Of a DNA stretch of 64,000 nucleotides, positions 49,756 through 60,549 are shown one piece after another. The number at the start of each line of letters is the position of its first letter. Positions within the stretch are counted from its first letter, which is position 1. The stretch comes from Pocillopora verrucosa (lineage: Eukaryota > Cnidaria > Anthozoa > Scleractinia > Pocilloporidae): contig NC_089314.1 of assembly GCF_036669915.1 (NCBI RefSeq), positions 25,231,220 through 25,295,219 of the forward strand, in the 5' to 3' direction. A model generated the notes under the pieces. The model was not told the origin of the DNA and did no database searches. It was given only the letters and a program-made list of their open reading frames with translations. The translations under genes and the position numbers were made by a program.

Positions 49756-49822
49756 CTTGTTATCTCATTGGAGACTGTGCTCCAGACACTGTCTGTGACT
49801 GATTAGAATATATCTGCTGCAC

Positions 49823-51367
49823 GACTGTCTAAGTGGTCTGACCTTGGCCGGTGTGACGTTTGGCTTCACCTGTGATTAAAATGACGAATTATTGCCTGAG
49901 CTAATCTGACGTTTGCTGTGGTCACGTGACTCTGTTTTGTCTTTGAACTATATTGATACTTTAATTAAGATATTTAAATATCAGTAACATTAGTTGGTTC
50001 AATGGTAGCAAAAAGATGTCCTAACTTTTTAAATCAAATAGCCTCAAAAGCAATTTACATTTAAATTATCAATTGTTTCCCTGAAGATTTTATCAAACAA
50101 AAGTTAAATTAGTGGTTATTTAAGGTACAAAGTTTACCATGGAGACACCTCAGCCCCTCAGAAGCACTCTCAGCTACTGAGGTTTCGTTTACAAAATCTT
50201 ATTAACTTTCGTTCTATGTTGGAAAAATGACTAGGTTGGATGGAAAATGCGACTTTATATGATACCATTATCGAGGTTAAACATTTAAAATGACGTTTTC
50301 TTTGAGCCATAAAACTCAAGGTCCTAAAATGTTTGCTTGATGATAAAGCAGAATTTGTGCATGTCTATCAATTTTCGCAGTGTTATTAAAAGTTGCGGAG
50401 CAACTTCAGATTATTGCTGAATAACGTATATCATTTACAGTTAACTATCGCGCTTTGTCACCTACCCTTTTAATAAAAGTAGTAATTGCATGAACGTAAC
50501 CTTTGGGTCAAATCAAAAAGGAACAGAGGAAATGACTCCAAGAGTCCTGGAATTGGAGATACTTCATACTGTCACAAACGTACAATTTCATTGTTTTACA
50601 TTTGTTTTTCGAATTAAATTGCTCACAGTTTATATTGGTGGGCTCTTAAATGCGAAGATCACCTCTTTATAACATAAAAACCTGATCTTCAGCTCTAGCT
50701 CGACTAACCTGCCAACTAATGAAGAAAATATCATCTGAAAGGGATCAACTGTAGTAGACCCGAAATAGTATAATTTTCATTGCATCCTTTTATCCTAATT
50801 CTATTCTTTTAACTGCGGAATCTCGCAGCTATGGACATTGAATTGAATGAGGCCCCCAAAGGACTCCTTTTTGAAGTCCCTAGCTAGATTTTTACAACAA
50901 CGAGTTGACTTTCCTAAATATGGAGAATATGGCATGTCTCCCAAGCGCGTGATCTCGTGATCCTTTTGGGGCAAAAAATTAGTATTTCCATGGTCTGTAC
51001 CAGAAATTCCGCTCCATTGATTTGACTAACGCTCTGTTCGTGTCCATCCATAGAATGCAAATCATTTGTTTCAGTATTGAGGAACGTTGTCTATTTAGCG
51101 AGAGTCTAAAATTCGAAATCATGAGGTCATTTTTACAATTTTATAAACATACCTTCGTTTTCTGAGCGTTTTGAGGCCCTTAAAAACTCCTCTTGCTTCA
51201 ACCCAAACAGCAGATTGGCAATAATCGTTATTTCATCAACTTTCTGCGAAGAAACTCGATGCTTGAATAAGACACTTGAACGGTTTCTTAGAAAGACAGA
51301 AAGAGGAGCCATAAGCTTGTTTATGAAGCAACCCAAACATTGAAAAGATGAGTTACGCTTAGCTCAC
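49823..51367. other. Upstream region of B2
   Basis: Matches 34463-35970 including GTGGTCACGTGACTCTGTTT. No intact coding frame. Confidence 0.4.
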
Positions 51368-51492
51368 CACAAAGACGACTCCAGTTACAATCTGCATATA
51401 AGCAATGATTATTTCGCCGATTTTCTGCGTAAGAACGCGATATTCTGCGTAAGAAAGCGATACCCGAAGAAATTATAAAGGCGATAGGTTTC
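51368..51492 (-). other. Exon-like module, unit 2 copy with 20-bp duplication
   Basis: Same acceptor (CTTTCTAG) and donor (GTGAGC) as 36663-36559, but 125 instead of 105 bases. TATCGCTTTCTTACGCAGAA and TATCGCGTTCTTACGCAGAA stand side by side. The shift of 20 brings a stop. If the module was ever coding, this copy is dead. Confidence 0.3.
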
Positions 51493-52256
51493 CTAGAAAG
51501 ATAATGAGACAAGCTTTGAGGCCGTTTACGCAGTTACCCAAACATTCGTAGAAAAATGACATTCGAGCGGTTCGGTTGCTTTTTCTGAGAACGTGAATTG
51601 TAACGGTGGTCGTATATCTAGAATAAAACAGACATGAGCTTGTTTAGAGGAATTGTTCTCGTTTTGTCCTGATTCGGAGAAATAAAGAAGAAGTGTTTAT
51701 CACAGAACCTTTCATTGAAGGCGGTTAATCGCGCGCCCTTCCTATGTTTGTAATCGCGTTCAATTTTAAATTCAAACACACTTTCATAATTTTTAAAACC
51801 TAGATTGCATTCGACACTCAATTGAAAGCAGCCGCATTTGCGAAATCAAGATTCTAAATAAACTCAGAGTTTCATCATTTATTGACGGTGATTTCGGGGA
51901 ATGCAAAGAGATGGAAGTAACTTAAATTACCGTCGATATTTAGTACTCTGCTTGAAAGCATAATACATCTTTATAAATCCTAAATAACTAACATAGTTGT
52001 GGCTCAACATACTGCCAAATATTAGTATTCCTTAAGACAGCACACAGACATTGTTAAAATAACCACATCATGTTTTAATTGACATATTTGTTTTTCTATA
52101 TCATTGACCATAACAGGGAAATAAATTCCCCTAGCGAACACACATGATTTTTCTCCGCGGTGAACTGAACTTCTTTGCGCTTTTTCTACAAAGCATATAA
52201 TTTTGAGTTGTGATACTACATCAGGAAACCAAACAGCAATCTAAGAATTAACCTTT

Positions 52257-52460
52257 TTAACCCCTCAGAGTGACTAGCATCTAATTTCTCCTTACAATAT
52301 CAGCCCTGAATTAGGTCATCAAGGTCATGAGAATAAGGGGAAATGATCAGTAACTAAAGAACTCTTGACTGTTTCGCAAATTCTCCTTTTCAGACCCTTA
52401 AGAAACTTACGGAGAACAGTATGGAGAATATACATACTGATGCTGGGTGTAAAGGGTTAA
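52257..52460. repeat. MITE family 1 at the unit 2/3 junction
   Basis: It runs from TTAACCCCTCAGAGTGACTA to TGCTGGGTGTAAAGGGTTAA, orthologous to 37248-37450. In unit 2 an extra about 240 bases (51960-52200, ATAATACATCTTTATAAATC onward) lie before it that unit 1 lacks. Confidence 0.75.
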
Positions 52461-53017
52461 CTAAAAGTGACCCTTGTCTCATCACTACGCAAAAATAGTT
52501 TATCTTTAATTACTTCAGAAACATTGGAAATCAATTGTAAGAATATTTTTCTAAATCAAAGACGAGAACAACAATGTTGCAGTTTAGGTCAGGAGCACTC
52601 TGACCATGTACAAACTTTATTTTTTTGCGTTCACATAAAGTGACTGACTACATCTCTAAGTCAGTAAGTTCAAAAAGAGTATAGGAGTATATTGATTAGG
52701 CCCAGTCAGGTTAAAAAAAAACTAAACAAAAACTCATCACAGAGAAATTTGTCGGTTTTTTTTTTTAACTGATTACCTCTATTACATAACTGTGAACAAT
52801 CCGACTGAAAAAAATACAAGCAAACGTGATATCATGGTGTAAAGTACAAAAACATGAAACCTAACATCGCAAAAAAGGATGGCTACAATGAGTAACATAT
52901 CTCATCAACTTTACCAAATCGTTTCAGGCATCTCTAACGTTAACTAGGCTCAACACGCTTGTATATCTATTAAGCTAGATAAAGGTTTTCTTTCCTTGTT
53001 CAAATGTGACCTTTGGG

Positions 53018-55318
53018 TTACATGGCAGAAGACTGAATACCCGGCCCCTGAGCCGTCTGTGCAGTGTTGTCGGTTTCTTCCTCTCCTCTTTGTGTAACGA
53101 TCATTTTGTAGAACAATCGAACGCTTTCAAAGAAAGAAAAGCAGACCAGAACACCAAAAATCTGTCGAAAAAGGAAAAAAACTCTTTATTACAGGTTGGG
53201 TTTAGTGAGGAAAAAAGTTTTGGATTATTTAAATCATTAAGTTTTACTCCTCAAAGAAAAACCCACCGTCCCCTTATGAGGCGGCTGTTTATGTTTTGTA
53301 TTTAGATAATTTGGCTTCAAACATTGAAAACGGATTCTACTCGGCGAACTACCTACGAATCTGAGTTCTCTTCATACGCCTATTTTCTCTGTAATGATGA
53401 AAGGTCCCATAGCATATTCGTAAACTTTTTCTCTCTGGCACATATTAAGGCTTAAGGGATAGACTGCCGTTGTAGATTACCAGTGCCAAGTAGAGTTCAT
53501 CAAGGTTCATCCTTATAGTCGGGAGCAGTGAGTCGTAAGCCTTGGACATCTCATGCGCATGAAACACGAGTGTCAGTGTACAAGCCACCAGTAAGATGGT
53601 CAGGATGATATGCACAATGAAGCACTGTGGAGAAAAAGAGAAAAGCTGAATATAATAGGTTCAGAAGTAACTACATCGCCGGAAAAACGATAAAACTTTG
53701 TTTTTTTTTTTATCATTTTCATTATCGTCATCATCGTCTTGGTAATGGTCATCGTCATCATTATCATCATCGTCATCGTCATAGTCATCGTCTTTATCAC
53801 TATCATTGTCATTATCATGATTATTGTCATTACTATTATCATCCTCTAATTACAGTCATATTTTAGAAGATTTTTAGGGGGAGAGAGAAAGAGAGGGGAG
53901 GAGAGAGAGGGGAGGAGAGGGGAGGGGAGGGGAGGAGAGGGGAGGGGAGGAAAGGCCTTTGCACCTTTTTTTTCAAACCGTTGAATAACAGCTGGTCAGG
54001 GTAGGCAAAAGCCGACAATAAACTAAAGAAACAAATTTTTTGAGAGTGGAGAACATTAAAATGAATTGCAAATGATAATTATTGACGAACACACAAAGAT
54101 TTGAGATAAATCTTTTAAGATGCACATAAATTGTGCTGTGGCTGTAATATGGCTTCTTTGGTTCATGCCCACGTGCAAAGAGGCCTGAAGTAGTAAATGA
54201 CGAACGAGGATTTGCTTCGTTTTTTTAGTGAAAATAAATTTGACTTGAGTCCCAGGAAAGTATGCACAAAAAATGCAATTGGAGAAAGATTTTGACAAAA
54301 TTAGGCTGTGAAATTTGATTTGGATAAAACTTGGACTGGAAAATGGGATTTCTACTTCACCCTGCATTCCTATTCCTGGCTCTGTATATAAATACTTGGG
54401 GAAAATCTGATGAACCACTAGTAGGGTTTCATTTGAGGAGTATCAATACTCCCGAGCTGTCGATTATCGCGACACTATTTCTCAGCCATGGGAGTCTATT
54501 AACTGGTCTCAAATGTAAAATGTATTTTCACCAACGATAAACTTACGACAATTGTCAAGTGTGACGGTCGTGACAAGAAACGCTTGATGTAGTTGAAGCC
54601 AAAAACAAACCCAACTTGAAATACAATGGACACGATCCAGCAGAACACTGTAATTCCCTTAAAAAAATTCACTCTCCCGACTTCATATACAGAAGCATCT
54701 TCGGAATTTTTGAAATATGCCGAATATCCAATCCAAGAATCGCTTCCAATCAGGCTGGAATATCTAACAATCGATATCCAAGCAGCTGACAGGAAAAGCT
54801 ATAACCAAAAAGTAAACTGTATTAGAAGTGTTATAATAGTGTATTAAAGCGTGGGTTTTTTTTCAGTGCCAGGTGGCTCACTGGGCTTCTAGTGGTCAAT
54901 TTAAAGATTGTTCTCAAAACTGTATCGTTATGCTTCAAAGCATCAAGCTTTCATTTTCTTCAAAAATCAGAAAAAGCTGTAGCAGCCTAGCTTAATTAAT
55001 AAACAATCTTTCTTATAAAAAGGTGGTAGATTATTCTGGCAACAATTTGTGGAAAAAAGAACAACAACTCACAAACTCAACCACTCTTTCTGCAATCAAG
55101 GCACTGTTCCAATAATCAGTAGTCTTTGGCAACGTCGGTTCCTGCGCTGCTGCTGGCTGAACCAGTTGGCCCTGTTGTACAGCCTGTCCAACTGGTTGTT
55201 GAGCATACTGTCCAGGAGGGGCCTGGGCCTGGACATACATGGGCTGAAATTGACCTGGAGGGGCTTGACCAATAGGTTGCTGATAGGCGAAACGCTGGTT
55301 CCCAGAACTTTGATTCAT
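53018..55318 (-). CDS. Four-helix MARVEL-like membrane protein, type A copy 3
   Basis: Exons are 55318-55073, 54798-54547, 53624-53481 and 53161-53018, giving 261 residues with all phases 0. The first extracellular loop is SWIGYSAYFKNSEDASVYEV, closer to A2 than A1, with in-frame length change. Helix 4 is IFGVLVCFSFF (Val for Phe). The tail ends IQSSAM as in A1. The N-tail reads PPGQFQPMYVQAQAPPGQ. A reverse AATAAA (52616-52621) is conserved. Confidence 0.72.
53705..53957. repeat. Microsatellite and long GGGGA tract in A3 intron 2
   Basis: Triplet tract CATCGTCATCATTATCATC over 53705-53852. Then (GGGGAGGAGA)-type purine repeats over 53876-53957, roughly twice the length of those in A1 and A2. 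Several G4 runs close together give quadruplex potential on plus and a C-rich tract on the transcribed RNA. Confidence 0.82.
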
Positions 55319-56316
55319 TTTTCCACGAGTTCTCGTTTCTCTGTCTAATAAGGGAAACAAGTCCTTCAAATCAAATCACCCACTGTGAACTAAGCCTAAC
55401 GAAAAGGGTTTTGTTTCAGTAAATATGGGTATATAATGGTTCTTTGGGAAGCTTGTTTCGATTTCAAAACGAGATTGACATATCACTTCTCCTTACAATA
55501 TAACATTACTTTATATCATTCAGTATCATTATACATAGATAGATTAATAATAATAGATTATCATCACGCATAAATAAATTTCTGAGAGTAGATCAGTGTC
55601 TTAGCTATTAAAAAATTCTACCACTCCTTATTAGCAGCTTAAAGGGAGAATTTGAATTAGATCTTAGGCTGATTTAGAAAGTTTGAGTAACTACTGTAGA
55701 GAAGGCTGTAAATGCACCACTCCTGGTTTTATGCAATGATGTAAGAAGTTCAGTGTCTTGTAGTTACCGCAAAAACCAAGACGAACACATAAATTACCAA
55801 CAGTGAGAGAATATAAACTAATATTCTCTTGCCAACAAGATAATAATAGTTTGCTTTCAAGCTGTATTTGGAAGCAACATTTTGCTCCTTTTCTTCCAAA
55901 CTGAATTGTTTACTCACGCTCCTAAGTTATTTGTTAGAAAACGCTGGCTCACTTAAGCTATGCCATCTACTCGAAAATCATACCTTAGGATCATAAAATG
56001 GGTATTTTATGACGGAAAGGATTAAGAAAATGACATTTTCTTAATGTCGTTTTCACCTTTTTCTTGAGGGTTGAATGGCTTTAAAAGCTTCTTTCCTATC
56101 AAGAAATTGAACTGGCCTTCTTGGAAAGGCTGAAAGCGACTAAACATCAGCTCACATTCGCAATGTAATCAGGTCTCTCACGATACACCAGAATGCAAAA
56201 TGTACAAAAAAAAATCAATCTCATTTTCTCGCATGAAATTCTTTCGACACAACAGATCATGGCTGTAGCAGTGTGTAGGATTCGTGTCACATTCGTACAT
56301 AGCCCATGATTTAATT
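55319..56316. other. Upstream region of A3
   Basis: Matches the upstream regions of A1 and A2 (AAAAACCAAGACGAACACAT). No coding frame conserved. Confidence 0.4.
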
Positions 56317-56736
56317 CAGTGTTTCGCCATAATTTAGGTGTTGTGGTTTAACAGCCCTTCAGTTCAGGCGCCTCTAATTTGCAGAGCGTACTTGCTGATA
56401 AATGCAGCTGGGAAAGACCTGAGAAAGGAGCAAAACTAGATGCATCAAAAAGTCCCATAAAACGATCCGCATTAAGAAGCCAAATTTTCAGTGATGGATG
56501 GCAAGCATTTGTCACGAAACACGCGACTAGGAAATATCTTAATCGGCACCGTGATAAAGATGCGAACCTCACACTTTTCGACCCATTTTTGTTGTCTAAT
56601 AACCGACCAACTAAACTACACACAATTTGATTTCCTCAACTGATGTAAATTTTATCAACTTCTGTAAATTGGTCACCGTAAAGAGTATCTAAAGCTAACG
56701 TTTCGAGCGTGACCGACAACCTACGTACTGGCAGCT
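56317..56736 (-). repeat. Inverted segment of the tRNA-headed repeat
   Basis: This about 420-base block is the reverse complement of 41430-41843 in unit 2, while flanks on both sides stay collinear (CATAGCC...TTAATT left, AACTTACTTGTGAGTG right). It contains one tRNA-like head on minus. All other heads in the window are on plus, so unit 3 carries the derived state. In unit 2 the block is bounded by TTAATT and AATTAA. Confidence 0.82.
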
Positions 56737-57039
56737 AATAAACTTACTTGTGAGTGAAGCCTGAAGGTTTATTGACTTTCCGAAAATCAAGTGAATATAA
56801 ACTCCGAAAACTTATCAGCTATGGAAACATTTAGTAATAAATGAAAGTTTACACTACTTATATATCTGATCGTTGGAAATTATAACGAAGTGGTATGGCT
56901 AATTTACAGATGCGGCCTTTCAATGAAACGGCGTCAGCTTAAAAACACTCTACATTCACTCTGACGATGAGCTAACGCTCGAAAAGTTAGCTTTAGAAAC
57001 TCTTAACGGTGGCCATTTTATATTATCATCTCAGTAGAC

Positions 57040-59630
57040 TAAACCAAATTGTCTATAGCCCAGTTTATCAATGGTCCGAGAGCGAAATCGGTTGGATGGT
57101 TTGAGGTTCGAATCCTCATCGCGGCTAAATCAAATATCTTCTGGTCGCATGTTCGTGACAAATGCTCGCCATGTAGCCGGCTAAAAATTTGGCCTCTAAG
57201 GGTCGATTTATTGGACTTTTTGATGCGACTAGTTTTGCGTTTTTCCCCAGGTATTTTTCAACTGCGTTAAACAGCAATTATACGCTTTGCAAATAAAAGT
57301 CGCCTGGAGCCATAAACCTAAATAATGGAGAAACAACTAACTTACTTGTTTGTTGCCTATTGACTTTCTGAAAACGTATGAACCATGATAAAATTTCGCA
57401 AAGCATTCATGAAATTGTACATTACCAATATCACGGATCAATGGAATTTACTAGGTTATGGTATGACTCATTTAGAGATGTGGCCAATAATTACAGCAAC
57501 CGGAAAATAACAGAGTGCAGTGAAATCGTCTACTTTTATAAACCTCTACGAAGGTAAGGGGAACATATTTTTATTTATTTAAGATATTTCTTGACGGCTG
57601 AATGGCTATTAGAGTTTCGCTCCTATCAAGAAACTGGATTAGCTTTCTTGGAAAGCCTGAATCGAGGAAACATCGATCAACTTAAGTTCGCAACCGTAAA
57701 CCATATAGGTCTGTCCCAATTCACCAGGATGGAAAACGTACAATCCTCCTCATTTTATCTACATGAGAGACTAGCTTTCGATGCAACAGATCCTTGCAGC
57801 GTATGCAGAATATGTGTTACGTTTGTAATAAGTATATGACTTAGCTGCCAATACGTAGGTTGTTTGTCACTTTGACGAAGGGTTTACACTCGTAAAGTTA
57901 GCTTTAGTAACTGTGTTTATATTCGCCCTGACGAAGAGCTAACGCTCGAAACGTTAGCTTTACAAAATCTTAACAGCGGCCAATTCACATTATCATCTTA
58001 GTTGACTAAACCAAATTGTCTGTAGCCCAGTTTGTCGATGATCCGACGGTGAAATCGGTTGGATGGTTTGAGGTTTGAATCCTCATCGCGGCTAAATGAA
58101 ATATTTCCTGGTCGCATGTTCGTAACAGATCTTTGCGTCGGCCGATTTACATTTTAATCTCAGTTGATGAACCCAAATTTTCTATAGCTTAGTTGGTCCA
58201 TGATCCGACAGCGAAATCGAGGTTCGAATCCTCATCAAGGGGAATTAAAATATTTCCTTCTCGCATGTTCGTGACAAATGCTTGCCATCCATCACTGAAA
58301 ATTTGGTTTCTTAATGATCGATTTAAAGGACTTTTGATACAACAAGTTTTGCTTTTTCCCCAGGTATTATCCGACATTCTTTTTCAGTTATCGTTACAAA
58401 ATGCTAATAAAAGGCGCCTGAAACGGATGTGGAACCATGAGACCTAGTTATGGAAAAAACAATGAACTTATTAAGTGTGTAGCCTAAAGGTCGATCGACT
58501 TTCCGAAAACGTTTCAATAATGTTGACATTCACCAATACATGAAAATTGTACTATTCTTATATCACTGGTCGATGGAAATTTCTAGGAAATGGGATGGGC
58601 ACATCTACAAATACGACCTATCACTAACAGCAACCGAAAAATGGCAGTACCTTTGAGTGCAGTGAAATCGTCCGCGTCTACAAATCTCTATGAAAGCAAC
58701 GGGAACGTATATTTTTTTTTCTTTAAGATATTTCTTGACGGCTGAATGGCCATCAGAGTTTCGCTCCTATTAAGGAATTGGATTAGCTTTCTCGGAAAGC
58801 CTGAATGCGAGGAAACATCGATCAACTCAAATTCCCCACACAAATAGGTCTCTTGCGATACACCAGAACACAAACTGTACGATCCTCCTCATTTTATCCA
58901 CATGAGACAATAGCTTTCGATGTAAAAGATGTATACAGCAAATGTAGGATATGTGTTACGTTTGTACTTAGCATATGACTTAGCTGCCAATACGTAGGTT
59001 GTTTGTCTCAGCTAAAAAACCAAATTATCTGTCGCTCAATTGGTCCATGATCGAAAAGTCTGAAAATTTGGCGCCTGAAAAGGCTTTTAAGGCCAATACG
59101 TAGGTTGTTTGTCACTTTGACGAAGGGTCTACGCTCTTAAAGTTAGCTTCAGAAAGTGTGTTTACATTCGCCCTGAAGAAGAGCTAACGCTCGAAACGTT
59201 AGCTTTAGAAAATCTTTGCGATGACCAATTCACATTTAATCTCAGCTAAAAAACCAAATTATCTGTCGCTCAGTTGGTCCATGATCGAAAAGCCTTAGAA
59301 TTTGGCGCCTGAAAAGGCTGTTAAACCACGAAACCTAAATTATGGTGGAAACGATTAGTATTTATAAGTGTGCAGCCCAAAGGTCGATCGACTTTCCGAA
59401 AAGGTTGCAAAAATTATGACACTTGGCAATACATGAAAATGTACAATTCTTATATCACTGTCGATGGAAATTACTAAGAAATGGTATGGCTCATTCAGAG
59501 ATGTGGCCAAAATAAGTACAGCAACCGAAAAATGACATTACCTTTGAGTAAAGTGAAATCGTCCACGTCTGTAAACCTCTATCGAAGTAAGAGGAACTTA
59601 TATATTCTTTCTTGAGGAAATGAATTATAA
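57040..59630 (+). repeat. tRNA-like-headed repeat array, unit 3
   Basis: Heads near 57052, 58018 and 58182, with the last two only about 160 bases apart, so one repeat is mostly deleted. Near 59029 and 59268 are two shortened heads (TCTGTCGCTCAATTGGTCCATGATCGAAA-like) inside a local about 240-base duplication. Clear hairpins AGCTAACGCTCGAAACGTTA at about 57947 and 59175. Confidence 0.68.
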
Positions 59631-59639
59631 ATTTTCCTT

Positions 59640-59740
59640 CTTACCGCTCTCTTTCCTCACGCTGATAGCACAGACTGTCAGTCCTAGGACAAAGATGCAG
59701 CTACTTATGTCGTGACAGCTTTCGCGGAAAAGGTGTTACA
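59640..59740 (-). other. Conserved hydrophobic open frame, unit 3 copy
   Basis: Reads LFRESCHDISSCIFVLGLTV then CAISVRKESG with the GTAAGAAG donor-like site. Several replacements but no stop. See 30115-30261. Confidence 0.22.
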
Positions 59741-60549
59741 CGTTACCTTGTAAGTATAAGATTTCATCTGTGCAGTGATGGAAATAAACATAGAAAATAT
59801 AGGTACGCAATACGTACATGTGCAAATGTGCGACCGTTCACGGTATTAGAACTGTTACGTTTGACGCCACTTGCTTTTACTCTATAGTGCATTCGATAAT
59901 TCATGAGAACAATCAGTGAATTTCAAGCTACCAGGTGACAAGAGGCCCTGCGAACCCTTTTTTAAGCCGTGAAGGGTGGTTCTAAGGTCTTCAACGCACA
60001 AGGCGAAGATTATTACACCAGTAAATTAAGCTGATAACTTTTATTTAACGAATTGAATTTTGGAGGACGTCTAGAAGATTTTGATGAAAACTTGTCTGAT
60101 TTCTCTGCCGTTCTGTCAAAAATTCCGATTATATGATAATATCATGCTTATATGTATAGTATTTGACCGGTGACTTGCATTCTAACTGTTCAATGGTTTT
60201 CCCAATTTCAACATCTGTCTAATGGAAGCAGGGGATGTAAATGCACACTGAAATTTCAAACGTGGCGTACAGATGTAACAAATGAAATATGTTAATGTCT
60301 CTAAAATGAGGGCTGAAAATTCACTTTTAAGGGTTAATAGATAAAGTGTTGATTTTCATAAAAATTTTAATATCCATACCTAACTTAAGAGACTTAAAAA
60401 AAAAAAACACAACAACAAACATTCGTTAAAAGGAAAGCTTTCCCAAAAGCAGTGAGAAGGATTTCTGAGAACTGTTTTCGTCTGAGCCTAACTGGAAAGC
60501 TACGTGAGTTGTGGAGCTTTGTGTTCTTCTTTTGCAAGGCCGCTAAACT

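Larger units (their letters stand above)
47769..49822 (-). pseudogene. Type B copy 2, decayed MARVEL-like gene
   Basis: Exons by homology to B1 are 49822-49417, 49045-48851, 48208-48045 and 47879-47769. Exon 2 (65 codons, HKDRRYLRTPSYSTLI) and exon 4 (ends EADDSQ) are intact. Damage: the B1 start ATG is GTG (49820-49822); a TAA falls just before the tail repeats; 20 bases are missing after QSVP; a second TAA lies in the repeats; exon 3 has one base lost near its start, and its entry frame then meets TGA; the exon 3 acceptor is AAG, not CAG. A different frame (49752-49405) stays open across eight MSPLDNKA repeats and joins the proper exon 1 end (NQPRAGRIDKTY), so a new N-tail could be translated, but exon 3 would still break. 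Confidence 0.75.
37453..52462. repeat. Tandem segmental duplication, unit 2
   Basis: About 15 kb, same order as unit 1: A2, array, conserved open frame, SINE tail, B2. It is longer than unit 1 mainly because the tRNA-headed array has about twice as many repeats. It lacks the unit 1 minisatellite, foldback element and B1 intron insertion. Confidence 0.8.

Noticed and set aside
49463..49798. Plus-strand frame of SGDIALLS repeats
   Set aside because: Antisense reading of the 24-bp minisatellite in B2 exon 1.
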